In this document: piece by piece, positions 17,760 to 26,294 of the stretch
Position numbering within the stretch: the first letter of the stretch is position 1
Layout: the number at the start of each line of letters is the position of its first letter
NCBI GenBank assembly: GCA_050291365.1
Contig: JBNKJS010000043.1
Span: 1 to 64,000, forward strand
Direction: 5' to 3'
From: JAAGZL01 sp050291365
GTDB taxonomy: Bacteria; Pseudomonadota; Gammaproteobacteria; Chromatiales; Chromatiaceae
Length of the DNA stretch: 64,000 bases
The notes under the pieces: model-generated
Databases searched by the model: none
The model's input: the letters and a program-made list of their open reading frames with translations, nothing else
Told to the model about the DNA's origin: nothing
Position numbers and translations under genes: made by a program

Positions 17760-19670
17760 TTACCAGCCGCCGCCACCGCCACCACCACCTCCACCGCCGG
17801 AGGAGCCGCCACCGCCGCTGCCAGAGGATGATCCTGGAGCAGTGGATGAAGAGGATATAGCGGAGCTCATGGCGCTGCCAATGGAGTTGGTAAATGCACC
17901 GATATTGTTGTGGTTCCAGCTATGGCCATGATACCAACCTGGATGATAACCACTGTCTTTTGTTGTAGCAGCACTGTTGACGATTTTAGTGAACCTTTCT
18001 CCCCATTGCTGTTCCACATCCAGGGCTATGGCATAGGGCAGGTACTGTTCGAACAGTTCCGGGGTCTTTTCTGGCGGGTGCTTTAAATTGAGTTCATCCT
18101 TTTCTGCAACCGAGAGATAGAGTTTGAAGCCCTCTATGCGGTCCAGTAACTTGCGACCAGCCAGGGTCGGCGCCTTGAGCCATTGATAGAACAAGATGTT
18201 GATGGCCACGGCGCAGAGTAGGGTAAGGGCGTAGATAATTGACACCTGAGTGACTAGAACCGCAACTCCTCCAATCTCACCAGCAATAAATGGAATGGAA
18301 AACAGCGTAATGGATATTGCCCCGGCTTTGCTTTCTCCCCTCCAGGCAGTGATTACCGCTGCAACCAACGCGAAGACTCCGATACTCCACAAGGTGAGCC
18401 ATACCGACATAAATGTGGCAGTTGCTATCTGGTCTGCATCTGGAAGCAGCAGAACCACCGCCGCCAGGGTTATTATGCTTAGAGTAATCCCCGGGGTTAG
18501 ATAGCCCTTATTGGAGACAAAATAGTTCTTCTCATAGTCCCCTTTGAGCGAGCGTTTGTGTACCTTAATGGCCTTGCCGATCTTGGCGTGATTTTTCTGC
18601 TTTAGGGTGATCTCAGTGTTACCATCGCCGAATAGAGTGCTGGCTATAGCGCCTTCACCTATGGCCAGCTTTACCCCAGAGTTTTCGCTCTTGCGCAGGG
18701 TGAAGCTTCCCTTGCTGGACTCTTCTATCTCAAGATATCCCTTTACGGCCATATTTACTATGGCGGCGGAGAAGCTCTTGTTGTCATATCCCATTCTGGA
18801 GATAAAACGCATTGAAGCTGGGGAGTAGCCAGGGTCTGGTTTATACAGGGGGATGATTGTCCCTGGTTCTGGGTCACGTCCCACCCTGAGCCATACAACA
18901 AGATAATAGAGCAGTAACAGGCCCAGGCCGCCGATGCCAGTGACGCTAGAGCTATTATCCTGCAGAAACCAACGTGCCTGCTGTTCATCTGTTGGTTCGG
19001 CTATATAACCCTTAGGCCAGTTCACAACAATGGTCAATCCTTCGTGCTGCCCCAAGCCTGTTGTGGTTTCAAACCAGGCAGAGCCGTCGTGTTCTACATA
19101 GGCTGCATAGTCCCGCCCTTTGGCTCCCTGTGGTCCGGTGTAAGCTTCAAGATGAATTTTATCCAGAGTAAATGTTTCTGGCAGGTTTACTATGGCTGTG
19201 GCCTTGTCGATGGGGAATCCCCATCCGTTGCCGGTAACGTTCCAGTACAGTTGATCGAACTTTTCAAAGAAACCTAGTTGACGGTCTGTTTTGTAGACTA
19301 TGGTGTAGCTGTGCTCTCCATGCTCTATAAAACTGTCCTTGCTTCCGATGTAGATACGAATGCCGTTGCCGAGTTGTTTGGTGTGGTATGGCTCACCAAC
19401 GCCGTTCCTTGTTACCTCTAACAGTTCAAACTGCACTTGATAGTTGTTGTTAAGGTTATCTCGATATTTAGTTGGAAAATCACGATAGATGCCGCGCTTT
19501 ATCTCCTGACCCTGTGCTTGCACCCGGATATGTTCTTCCACCAGCATAGAGCCATCATGCTCAATTGTAATATCACTATGATAACTTAGTATACGCTCCT
19601 GGGCTTGGGAGGTTGAGCTTACTCCCAGGGTGAGAAGGAGTAGGAGTAAAAGTCGGAATTGAATCGTCAT
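17760..19670 (-). CDS. DUF2207 membrane protein with glycine-rich C-terminus
   Basis: The 636-residue protein has a signal peptide (LLLLLLLTLGVSSTSQA) and an extracytoplasmic DUF2207 domain (~25-240: ILSYHSDITIEHDGSMLVEE, then IKRGIYRDFPT). One helix near 245-265 leads to a cytoplasmic region, several helices follow (~400-490), and the end is a Ser/Gly tail of nearly pure glycine. Such proteins are usually encoded beside lemA, as here (4-bp overlap), and the family is thought to act in envelope maintenance; the molecular role is unknown. The polyglycine end resembles those of TPM/YgcG-like proteins in the same gene partnership. Confidence 0.88.
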   Translation of the reverse strand: MTIQFRLLLLLLLTLGVSSTSQAQERILSYHSDITIEHDGSMLVEEHIRVQAQGQEIKRGIYRDFPTKYRDNLNNNYQVQFELLEVTRNGVGEPYHTKQLGNGIRIYIGSKDSFIEHGEHSYTIVYKTDRQLGFFEKFDQLYWNVTGNGWGFPIDKATAIVNLPETFTLDKIHLEAYTGPQGAKGRDYAAYVEHDGSAWFETTTGLGQHEGLTIVVNWPKGYIAEPTDEQQARWFLQDNSSSVTGIGGLGLLLLYYLVVWLRVGRDPEPGTIIPLYKPDPGYSPASMRFISRMGYDNKSFSAAIVNMAVKGYLEIEESSKGSFTLRKSENSGVKLAIGEGAIASTLFGDGNTEITLKQKNHAKIGKAIKVHKRSLKGDYEKNYFVSNKGYLTPGITLSIITLAAVVLLLPDADQIATATFMSVWLTLWSIGVFALVAAVITAWRGESKAGAISITLFSIPFIAGEIGGVAVLVTQVSIIYALTLLCAVAINILFYQWLKAPTLAGRKLLDRIEGFKLYLSVAEKDELNLKHPPEKTPELFEQYLPYAIALDVEQQWGERFTKIVNSAATTKDSGYHPGWYHGHSWNHNNIGAFTNSIGSAMSSAISSSSTAPGSSSGSGGGGSSGGGGGGGGGGGW

Positions 19671-20221
19671 GTCCCTATGTCTGGTGGTATGGTTTCGGTT
19701 GCACTTTCAAGTTCGAAGAAGTCAGCTCGCTTAAAGCCGAAAAGATTAGCTATCAGCATATCTGGGAAAGAATCTATGCGTACATTTAGATGTTGTACCG
19801 CTCCATTATAGTAGCGGCGGGCAAACTGGATGTGGTTTTCCACATCGGTTAATTGATGCAGTAGGTGTAGATATTGAGAATCGGCTTTAAGATCTGGGTA
19901 GGATTCGGCTACTGCAATCAGGCCTTTTATCTTTCCAGTGAGTTCGGCCTCTGGTTTTGATTTGTCTGATGGTGTTTCTTTTATCTCAGAGTCTGTACGC
20001 AGACGGGTTACTTCCTCTAACAGAGAGCGTTCATAACCGGAGTAGGCCTGAACCGCATCCACCAGCTTAGGGATGAGATCGAAGCGGCGTTTCAGTTGTA
20101 CATCGATATCGCTCCAGGCCGCCAGCACGCGGTTTTTATAACGTACGAAACGATTATAGCTGTAGACAGCCCAGATTAGTGGCAGCAGTAGTGGTAATAT
20201 CCAGACGGTAGTATCAAGCAT
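19667..20221 (-). CDS. lemA: LemA family protein
   Basis: The 184-residue protein has a single N-terminal membrane helix (VWILPLLLPLIWAVYSYN) and the four-helix LemA domain with the conserved segments VLAAWSDIDVQLKRRFDLIPKLV and ENHIQFARRYYNGAVQHLN. LemA proteins are inner-membrane anchored with the helical domain in the cytoplasm; their function is unsettled. The stop overlaps the start of the DUF2207 gene by 4 bp, showing translational coupling. This is the standard lemA-DUF2207/TPM pairing. Confidence 0.93.
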   Translation of the reverse strand: MLDTTVWILPLLLPLIWAVYSYNRFVRYKNRVLAAWSDIDVQLKRRFDLIPKLVDAVQAYSGYERSLLEEVTRLRTDSEIKETPSDKSKPEAELTGKIKGLIAVAESYPDLKADSQYLHLLHQLTDVENHIQFARRYYNGAVQHLNVRIDSFPDMLIANLFGFKRADFFELESATETIPPDIGT

Positions 20222-20242
20222 AATTTGGTTGTGAACTGGTCT

Positions 20243-21208
20243 CTAGGGCTTTATCAATCCTACTTCTTTATAGTACTTTATGGCTCCGGGATGCAGAGGG
20301 GCCGAGTTGCCTAACAGCATCTCTTCTTTTTTAAGATGACCTAAAGCCGGGTGTAGCTGGCGAAAGGCGTCAAAGTTGTTAAATACTGCTTTTACCAGTT
20401 GATATACCACCTCTTCCTTTACATCTGAACTGGTTACCAGGGTTGCCTTTACCCCGAAGGTAGGGGTGTCTCTATCTGAGCCAGTGTACATGCCACCAGG
20501 GATAGTGGTCTTGGCGTAGTAGGGGTGATCGGAGATTAGCTGGTCGATGATGGTTCCTGCCACCGGTACTAGTACCGCATCACATGAAGTGGATGCCTCC
20601 TTAATCGATGCATTAGGGTGTCCCACTGTGTAGGTGATGGCATCAATCTTATTATCGCACATGGCACTGGACTGCTCTGATGCCTTGAGCTCTGATGCCA
20701 GGGCAAAGTCATCCTTAGTCCAGCTGTGTTTTTTCATCAGTATTTCCATGTTACCGCGCTGACCGGAACCAGGGTTGCCTATGTTGACCCGCTTGCCTTT
20801 TAGATCGGAAAAGTTTTTTATACCGCTATTCTTGCGCGCCATTAGAGTGAATGGTTCACTGTGGATGGAGAATACAGAGCGTAGTTTCTTATTCTCTCCT
20901 TTGTCTTCGAACTTGGATGTGCCGTTATAGGCGTGGTATTGCCAGTCGGATTGGACAATGCCAAAGTCCAGTTCTCCACTGCGTATTACATTTAGGTTGA
21001 AAATGGATCCGCCGGTGGATTCAACTGAACAGCTGATATTGTGCTGTTTGCGGTTCTTGTTCATTAGCCTGCATATGGCGCCACCAGTTGGATAGTAGAC
21101 CCCGGTAAGACCGCCAGTGCCAATGCTGGTGAAGGTTTTGGCGCTGGCCCAGGAGGGGATGGTAAATAGTGCGCAGGCTATAGTTGTGGCAATCCCGATC
21201 TTCTTCAT
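20243..21208 (-). CDS. TAXI-family TRAP transporter solute-binding protein (orphan)
   Basis: The 321-residue periplasmic binding protein has a signal peptide (TIACALFTIPSWASA) and the TAXI signature IGTGGLTGVYYPTGGAI at the mature N-terminus. VNIGNPGSGQRGNMEILM follows, as in the glutamate/glutamine-binding-like fold. TAXI proteins deliver organic acids or amino acids to a fused DctQM permease. No permease is encoded nearby, so the partner must be elsewhere or the protein has a sensory role. It lies between lemA and psd on the same strand. Confidence 0.92.
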   Translation of the reverse strand: MKKIGIATTIACALFTIPSWASAKTFTSIGTGGLTGVYYPTGGAICRLMNKNRKQHNISCSVESTGGSIFNLNVIRSGELDFGIVQSDWQYHAYNGTSKFEDKGENKKLRSVFSIHSEPFTLMARKNSGIKNFSDLKGKRVNIGNPGSGQRGNMEILMKKHSWTKDDFALASELKASEQSSAMCDNKIDAITYTVGHPNASIKEASTSCDAVLVPVAGTIIDQLISDHPYYAKTTIPGGMYTGSDRDTPTFGVKATLVTSSDVKEEVVYQLVKAVFNNFDAFRQLHPALGHLKKEEMLLGNSAPLHPGAIKYYKEVGLIKP

Positions 21209-21228
21209 TTATTGCTCCTGGTTTAATT

Positions 21229-22146
21229 TTATTTAGTTTCGTCTGATGCTATAGAACCTATCTGTTGACCCATCTGTAGTTTTGTTTCTGGTTGTAGTTC
21301 AGTGGCTAGTTCCACCGCATCTTTTCCAAACAGTAGAATGACTGTTGACCCCATATTGAAACGTCCCATCTCCTCTCCACGCTGAAGCTTGATTGCTGCG
21401 GTGGATTTTCGGCCATACTCCCAGCTTGTGGTGCGGCGTGACTTGGGCGTTACCGTCCCGGCCCAGACCGTATCCATGCTGGATACGAAAATGGCCCCAA
21501 CCATGATAAGCGCCATGGGTCCGGCCTCTGTATCGAACAGATTTACTATCCTCTCGTTTCGGCTGAACAGGCGGGGGATGTTTAGTGTGGTAGAGGGGCT
21601 TACACTGAACAGTCTCCCCGGAACATGGGTCATCTTCTTCAGGGTGCCGGTGATGGGCATATGTATGCGGTGGTAGTCCCTGGGGGAGAGGTAGATGGTG
21701 GCAAAGCTGCCGTCGGCAAACATGGATGTGGCTTTTGGATCACCACCCACTAGTTCGTGTAAAGAGAAGTCGTGTCCCTTGGCCTGGAAAATTCTTCCGC
21801 CCTTAATGTCTCCCGTCTGGCTAAGGGTGCCATCCACGGGGGATATCAGGGCACTTTTCGCAGAGGCTATTGGCCTCGCTTCTGGGAGCAATGCGCGGGT
21901 GAAGAAATCGTTGAGGCTACGGTAGTTGCCTGGTTCCGGGTCTGCAGCCTGGCTCAGATCCACATCATAGATGTTGATTGCATTTCTAATGATCAGTTCT
22001 TTGAAAGGTTTCCACTCACTGCGTGTGATCAGGTACATGATCCGGGAGAGCAGGTGATGTGGTAGCAGATATTGGATTAGGGAAAATAGCTTCTCGGGGA
22101 GGGAGCTGGTGGTTTTTTCTGCGGCCTGTGGGTTGTTATCATTCAT
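21229..22146 (-). CDS. psd: Phosphatidylserine decarboxylase proenzyme
   Basis: Psd makes phosphatidylethanolamine from phosphatidylserine at the inner membrane using a pyruvoyl group formed by self-cleavage. The 305-residue chain has the YRSLNDFFTR segment, SPVDGTLSQ, the YLSPRDYHRIHMP catalytic region, and the cleavage site MGST (Gly266-Ser267), equivalent to LGST of E. coli. Length fits the bacterial type I family. The Leu-to-Met change at the cleavage site is conservative. The gene is in a minus-strand run after soxYZ. Confidence 0.95.
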   Translation of the reverse strand: MNDNNPQAAEKTTSSLPEKLFSLIQYLLPHHLLSRIMYLITRSEWKPFKELIIRNAINIYDVDLSQAADPEPGNYRSLNDFFTRALLPEARPIASAKSALISPVDGTLSQTGDIKGGRIFQAKGHDFSLHELVGGDPKATSMFADGSFATIYLSPRDYHRIHMPITGTLKKMTHVPGRLFSVSPSTTLNIPRLFSRNERIVNLFDTEAGPMALIMVGAIFVSSMDTVWAGTVTPKSRRTTSWEYGRKSTAAIKLQRGEEMGRFNMGSTVILLFGKDAVELATELQPETKLQMGQQIGSIASDETK

Positions 22147-22244
22147 TCTGGTTATTGTGGTTCCATTGGGATCAGCCTTAATTCTACCTTAACTGACATT
22201 GGCGTCCACAACTCTGCTCAGTTTCTCGGTGCAGTTCAGTAGTC

Positions 22245-22270
22245 AGAGTGGCGCATTTCAGCGCCACTCT
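22245..22270 (-). terminator. Hairpin downstream of soxZ
   Basis: A perfect 10-bp stem (AGAGTGGCGC with its complement) and a 6-nt loop lie 9 bp after the soxZ stop. No long U-run follows on the minus strand, so it may instead protect the 3' end of the soxYZ message. Confidence 0.6.
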
Positions 22271-22278
22271 CGAAAAAG

Positions 22279-22599
22279 CTACTTGATCATGGCCTCAGCT
22301 GACTCAGTAGCACCCTTGTTGTCTAGCCAGGTGACTTTTACTGTGTTCCCCTTTTTGCCTTTGAACTTAAAAGAGATATAGGGGTTAGCTGATACACCTC
22401 CGCTAAGTAGTCCAGAGAAACAGGTTTTGCCGTCTGATTCAGCTGTTACTTCCTGGATATAGTGAGCTGGAATGACCTCGCCGGTCTTTTTGTCTTTCCT
22501 GGCACCATTTTCCATGGGGTGCCGCATCAACACTTTGACCAGGGTCTCGTTGTTTATATTCTTAGCGCTAATCCTGATGCCTGATTTTTTCGCTGCCAT
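22279..22599 (-). CDS. soxZ: SoxZ, thiosulfate-oxidation carrier subunit
   Basis: SoxZ pairs with SoxY to form the periplasmic carrier to which sulfur intermediates stay bound during Sox oxidation of thiosulfate or sulfide. The 106-residue protein shows the family pattern: VLMRHPMENGARKD, VIPAHYIQEVT and the ISFKFKGKKGNTVKVTWLDNKG segment. It has no signal peptide, as expected, since SoxZ is exported with SoxY by the Tat route. It is directly downstream of soxY. No soxXA, soxB or soxCD genes are nearby. Confidence 0.95.
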   Translation of the reverse strand: MAAKKSGIRISAKNINNETLVKVLMRHPMENGARKDKKTGEVIPAHYIQEVTAESDGKTCFSGLLSGGVSANPYISFKFKGKKGNTVKVTWLDNKGATESAEAMIK

Positions 22600-22674
22600 T
22601 ACTAGTTACCTCATACTGTTTGGTTGCCTGCCATATATGCAAGCGGGTTAAATCTATCTGGCTTGATTGATGGT

Positions 22675-23151
22675 TTATCCTTCACATCCGCCAATAGTTA
22701 CCTTTACCTCGGACTGGGCGGTGTAAAGTTTATCGCCAGCCTTTACCACCGCAATGACATCACCGCTTTTCCCCATCTTAATTCTGGTGGCGGTAAAAGC
22801 TGCGGCCCCTTCACCCAGCTTGAAGCTGGCAATCAGGGGTAGGGGGTTGTTGATAGCTACTATGGTTATGGAATCAACATTAGCTAAATTGGTCTCGACC
22901 GCTATGGAAACCACAGCGCCATTTTCGGCGATTTCAGGCGCTGTTAGTTTGATTTCAGCGCTGGTTTCAGTTGCATCAGAGCCTAATAGCGCCTTTAGGG
23001 CGTCAGACATATTTTTGGCCTGGAAGGCCTCTTGAGGCCAGGCCGCAAGCACCGCCGTTGGTGTCAGCAGTCCGGCGCCGACCAGCATACCCATAGCTCC
23101 AGCGGCCATAGACTGCTGCAGAAAGAGTCTACGTTTCATATCTACATTCAT
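22675..23151 (-). CDS. soxY: SoxY, covalent sulfur-carrier subunit
   Basis: SoxY carries the growing sulfur adduct on a C-terminal swinging-arm cysteine. The 158-residue precursor has a twin-arginine signal (KRRLFLQQS, then a hydrophobic stretch to about residue 36). It ends TIGGCEG, placing the carrier Cys at 156. The usual end is GGCGG, so the residue after the cysteine is Glu rather than Gly. The ATG at 23151 has TAGGAGA upstream. soxZ follows on the same strand. The pair is consistent with sulfur oxidation. Confidence 0.94.
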   Translation of the reverse strand: MNVDMKRRLFLQQSMAAGAMGMLVGAGLLTPTAVLAAWPQEAFQAKNMSDALKALLGSDATETSAEIKLTAPEIAENGAVVSIAVETNLANVDSITIVAINNPLPLIASFKLGEGAAAFTATRIKMGKSGDVIAVVKAGDKLYTAQSEVKVTIGGCEG

Positions 23152-23703
23152 TTGTTACATCTCCTATCCGTTACTGGTTAAATTCGCAGGCTCTGGATCA
23201 ATAAACTCATTTTGCGTATCACCATACCATTCTAGTAGATATATGGGGTAGTATCGCCAGAGGTGCGAGTTTTAAGTCTTGATTGAGGGAATGATGGAGT
23301 TGTAGTGCTCAGTTGACAAATGGACAGCGCTATCGGCTATACGTCTGCCAAAACTACAAATTATCATCTCCTCTGTAGGCAGCAGGAAAATTCCTGTATT
23401 GCCTCTTGGTCGCTCTGTGGCGACTTAAAATAAGTTAACTACAGTGTTGTTGCCTGAGTAGGTATCGGCCCAGGATTTAATCACGTTCCTGTATCTATAG
23501 TATAAGTAACAAGCAAACTAATAAAGGCAAAAAAAGTGCGCTTTGTCAGTGGTTTCATTTCCCTATTGCATCAATTTATCCTGCCATATCAATTTCTTGG
23601 GGCATTTTGAATATGATTGTCTGTTAATAAACTGTAAAGGATTGTGCGCACTGCTGTAATAAAAATCGGTTGAAATGGCGCCAACTCAAGGCAGGAGTAA
23701 AAC
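23152..23703. other. Intergenic region upstream of soxY
   Basis: This non-coding gap of about 550 bp lies between the divergent soxY and the pseudogene at 23704. It should hold the soxYZ promoter, but no convincing operator, riboswitch or small gene was recognised. Confidence 0.4.
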
Positions 23704-23998
23704 ATGCGGCGCCATTAACCTATAGAAGTATATTTATATCAGATATCCACCTTGGCCTCAGTGACTCTTGAGTAGACTATATAGTCGACTTCCTTTAGCA
23801 CACTGAATTAGAGTACCTCTATCTGGTAGGGGGCATTATCGATTTCTGGAAGATGAGAAAAGGTGGTCGCTGGACATCAGTTTAGGCCGATGTCTCAAGA
23901 TAATTATCGACAAGGCAGAGAGCGGAACCAGTGTTATCTATGTTCCGGGTAATCGTGACGAACTGGGTAAAAGAGTATCACCAGCTAAAGGTAAAAGA
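23704..23998 (+). pseudogene. Broken LpxH-like metallophosphoesterase (UDP-2,3-diacylglucosamine hydrolase family)
   Basis: Translating by eye gives an unmistakable but damaged family N-terminus. ATG at 23704 (MRRH, with AGGAG upstream) shifts frame to read YRSIFISDIHLGLSDS. Two in-frame stops follow, then TELEYLYLVGGIIDFWKMRKG, a further stop, and in another frame KIIIDKAESGTSVIYVPGNRDELG. The metal-binding motifs are SDIHLG, GD (here GG) and GNHD (here GNRD). Only the first ~100 of about 270 expected codons remain, and the remnant ends where a palindromic repeat begins at 24003. This is a decayed, truncated gene. Confidence 0.8.
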
Positions 23999-24002
23999 TA
24001 AA

Positions 24003-24047
24003 CCATTCCCCATCTGCCCTTGGGGGGAGAGGGTCGGGGTGAGGGGG
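24003..24047. repeat. GGGGAGAGGG-type palindromic intergenic repeat
   Basis: This copy of a GC-rich imperfect palindrome (a CCC-rich arm, TTGGGGGGAGAGGG, then GGGGTGAGGGGG) abuts the end of the pseudogene at 23704-23998. Related copies are near 7004-7036, 25941-25978 and 26127-26170. Confidence 0.6.
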
Positions 24048-24144
24048 CTGGCCGTTGTGAGGTTGGTTACTGAATTGCTAAACGATGTTGTTTATTAGCA
24101 CCTAACACATGCACCCAAGGCCAGCATATGTAAAAATGCTCGGC

Positions 24145-25080
24145 ATGACGGTGAAAGCATTAAAGATTCAAAATCTACACAAGACCTATTCCAAAGGCAC
24201 CATAGCTCTAGGTGGTATTGATCTGGAGGTGGAAGAGGGTGACTTCTTCGCCCTTCTGGGGCCGAATGGGGCGGGCAAGTCCACAGCCATCGGCATCATA
24301 AGCTCCCTGGTAAACAAGAGCTCCGGTAAGGTTGAGGTTTTCGGCCATGACCTGGACCGGGAACCAGAGGCGGTAAAATCCTGCATCGGGCTGGTGCCCC
24401 AGGAGTTTAACTTCAATATGTTCCTGCCGGCAGAAGAGGTGGTGATCAATCAGGCCGGTTATTATGGTATCCCCAAGGCACAGGCCAGAGAGAACGCAGA
24501 ACAGAGTCTGAAGCAGCTGGATCTCTGGTCCAAGCGCCGGGTCATGGCGCGGGAGCTATCCGGTGGCATGAAACGCCGGTTGATGATCGCGCGCGCCTTG
24601 GTGAATAAACCTAAATTGTTGATCCTGGATGAGCCTACAGCCGGGGTGGATATCGAGATCAGACGTTCCATGTGGAATTTTCTGCAGGAGCTGAATAGCA
24701 AAGGTACTACCATTATCCTTACGACCCACTATCTGGAAGAGGCGGAGAACCTCTGTCGAAATATCGCCATCATCAACCAGGGTTCGATTGTAGAGCATAG
24801 TGGTATGGATGAGTTGCTATACAAACTACAAACAGAAACGTTCGTGCTTAATCTCAAAGATAGTCTTGAACATGCCCCGAACATCGAGGGCTTCAACGTT
24901 ACCATGCGAGACAGCTGTACCCTGGAGGTTGCAGTGGAGCGGGAGCGGGGTATTAACAGCTTGTTTGCTGGCCTGTCCCAACGGAATATCGAGGTACTTA
25001 GCCTGCGGAATAAACAGAACCGTCTGGAGCAGCTGTTTATAGATATGTTGGATGAGAGCCGTAGCAGAGGTGAAGCATGA
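24145..25080 (+). CDS. yadG: ABC transporter ATP-binding protein, YadG type
   Basis: The ATPase is about 311 residues from the ATG at 24145 (MTVKALKIQNLHKTY), a start chosen because it aligns with E. coli YadG; the frame is open to an ATG at 24109, and no start has a clear ribosome-binding site. Walker A is GPNGAGKSTA, followed by the LVPQEFNFN Q-loop, signature LSGGMKRRLM, Walker B LLILDEPTAGVD and switch TTHYLEEAE. The last 4 bp overlap the permease gene (ATGA), so the two make one exporter. The substrate of YadGH is not firmly known. Confidence 0.93.
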   Translation: MTVKALKIQNLHKTYSKGTIALGGIDLEVEEGDFFALLGPNGAGKSTAIGIISSLVNKSSGKVEVFGHDLDREPEAVKSCIGLVPQEFNFNMFLPAEEVVINQAGYYGIPKAQARENAEQSLKQLDLWSKRRVMARELSGGMKRRLMIARALVNKPKLLILDEPTAGVDIEIRRSMWNFLQELNSKGTTIILTTHYLEEAENLCRNIAIINQGSIVEHSGMDELLYKLQTETFVLNLKDSLEHAPNIEGFNVTMRDSCTLEVAVERERGINSLFAGLSQRNIEVLSLRNKQNRLEQLFIDMLDESRSRGEA

Positions 25081-25853
25081 GCAAATACCAACGTTACTGG
25101 ATTGCCTTTCGCACCATTCTTGAAAAAGAGATTGTGCGTTTTATGCGCATCTGGGTTCAAACCATCCTGCCAGCAGTGGTCACTACTACGCTCTATTTTA
25201 TTATCTTCGGCAAACTGATCGGGGAAAGAATAGGCGAGATGGATGGTTATAACTATATTGATTTCATCGTGCCTGGTCTGATTCTGATGACGGTTATAAC
25301 CAACTCCTACGCTAATGTTGTTTCATCGTTTTTCAGTAGTAAGATGCAACGTCATATTGAAGAGCTGTTGATTTCACCAGTTCCTAACTGGATGATCATA
25401 GTAGGTTATGTAGGGGGAGGGGTCGCGCGCGGAATTATGGTAGGAATAGCTGTCACCCTGGTTTCTCTCTTCTTTACCGATCTTACTATCCACAGTTATG
25501 GTATGACCTTTCTGGTCTTGATATTCACCTCCATCCTGTTTGCCTTGGCTGGTCTAATTAACGCTGTCTTCGCCAAGACTTTTGATGATATCTCCATTGT
25601 TCCAACCTTCGTGTTAACTCCTCTCACCTATCTGGGCGGGGTGTTCTACTCAATCAAGATGTTGCCAGAGTTCTGGCAGCAGGTCTCTCAGGCCAACCCG
25701 ATTCTCTACATGGTGAATGCGTTTCGTTATGGCATATTGGGTTCTTCAGATATTCCAATAGGGACGGCCTTGGTTATCATTCTGTTGTTTATTGTAGTGT
25801 TAGGTGCGGTTACGCACTATTTGTTGGCGAAGGGAGTGGGGATTAAGGATTAG
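25077..25853 (+). CDS. yadH: ABC-2 permease, YadH type
   Basis: This 258-residue inner-membrane permease has six predicted helices. The conserved stretches of the YadH family include EIVRFMRIWVQTILP, VPGLILMTVITNSYANV and the near-invariant FAKTFDDISIVPTFVLTPLT, then YLGGVFYS. It is coupled to the YadG-like ATPase by a 4-bp overlap. Together they form a half-size ABC-2 exporter. A repeat cluster follows immediately downstream. Confidence 0.94.
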   Translation: MSKYQRYWIAFRTILEKEIVRFMRIWVQTILPAVVTTTLYFIIFGKLIGERIGEMDGYNYIDFIVPGLILMTVITNSYANVVSSFFSSKMQRHIEELLISPVPNWMIIVGYVGGGVARGIMVGIAVTLVSLFFTDLTIHSYGMTFLVLIFTSILFALAGLINAVFAKTFDDISIVPTFVLTPLTYLGGVFYSIKMLPEFWQQVSQANPILYMVNAFRYGILGSSDIPIGTALVIILLFIVVLGAVTHYLLAKGVGIKD

Positions 25854-25859
25854 GAAATT

Positions 25860-26260
25860 TTTTTGGCCGCAAATGAACGCGAATCACCGCAAAAACACGC
25901 AAATAATTCTTCGTCATCCCCGCGAAGGCGGAGATCCAGTCCCCTCTCCCCTGGGGGAGAGGGTAAGGGTGAGGGGGGATGTTTCTTTGGAGCAGTAACA
26001 CTAACTAGTTTCGCAGCTTGTCCATATCGAAGCCTTTTTTATGCTTCGCCGCTCATGCTCGAAAGGAGAAAGATGCTCTGTGGGTTAATGGCTGAGAAAA
26101 TGATTTCCGATGCTGCTAAAGAGAACCTCTCCCCTCATCCCCAGCCCTTCTCCCCGCTGGGGAGAAGGGGGTTGCTGGATCTAAGCCTTCGCTGGGATGA
26201 CGAGGTAGTAGGTTAGGGGGAAAGTAAATTGACTTAGGCCTTCGCCAGGATGACGAGTGG
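25860..26260. repeat. Nest of four kinds of intergenic repeats
   Basis: This gap holds no gene but several repeats: a GCAAAT 10-bp-periodic arm at 25865-25904 (as in the element at 1351-1537); a CGTCATCCCCGCGAAGGC unit at 25912-25940; GGGGAGAGGG palindromes at 25941-25978 and 26127-26170; and inverted partial copies of the CGTCATCC unit at 26177-26203 and 26230-26256. Such nests accumulate at gene 3' ends and may form RNA hairpins. No transposase is present. Confidence 0.7.
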
Positions 26261-26294
26261 TAGGTTAGAGGAGAGTGGATAGGAGGAGGAGCAG

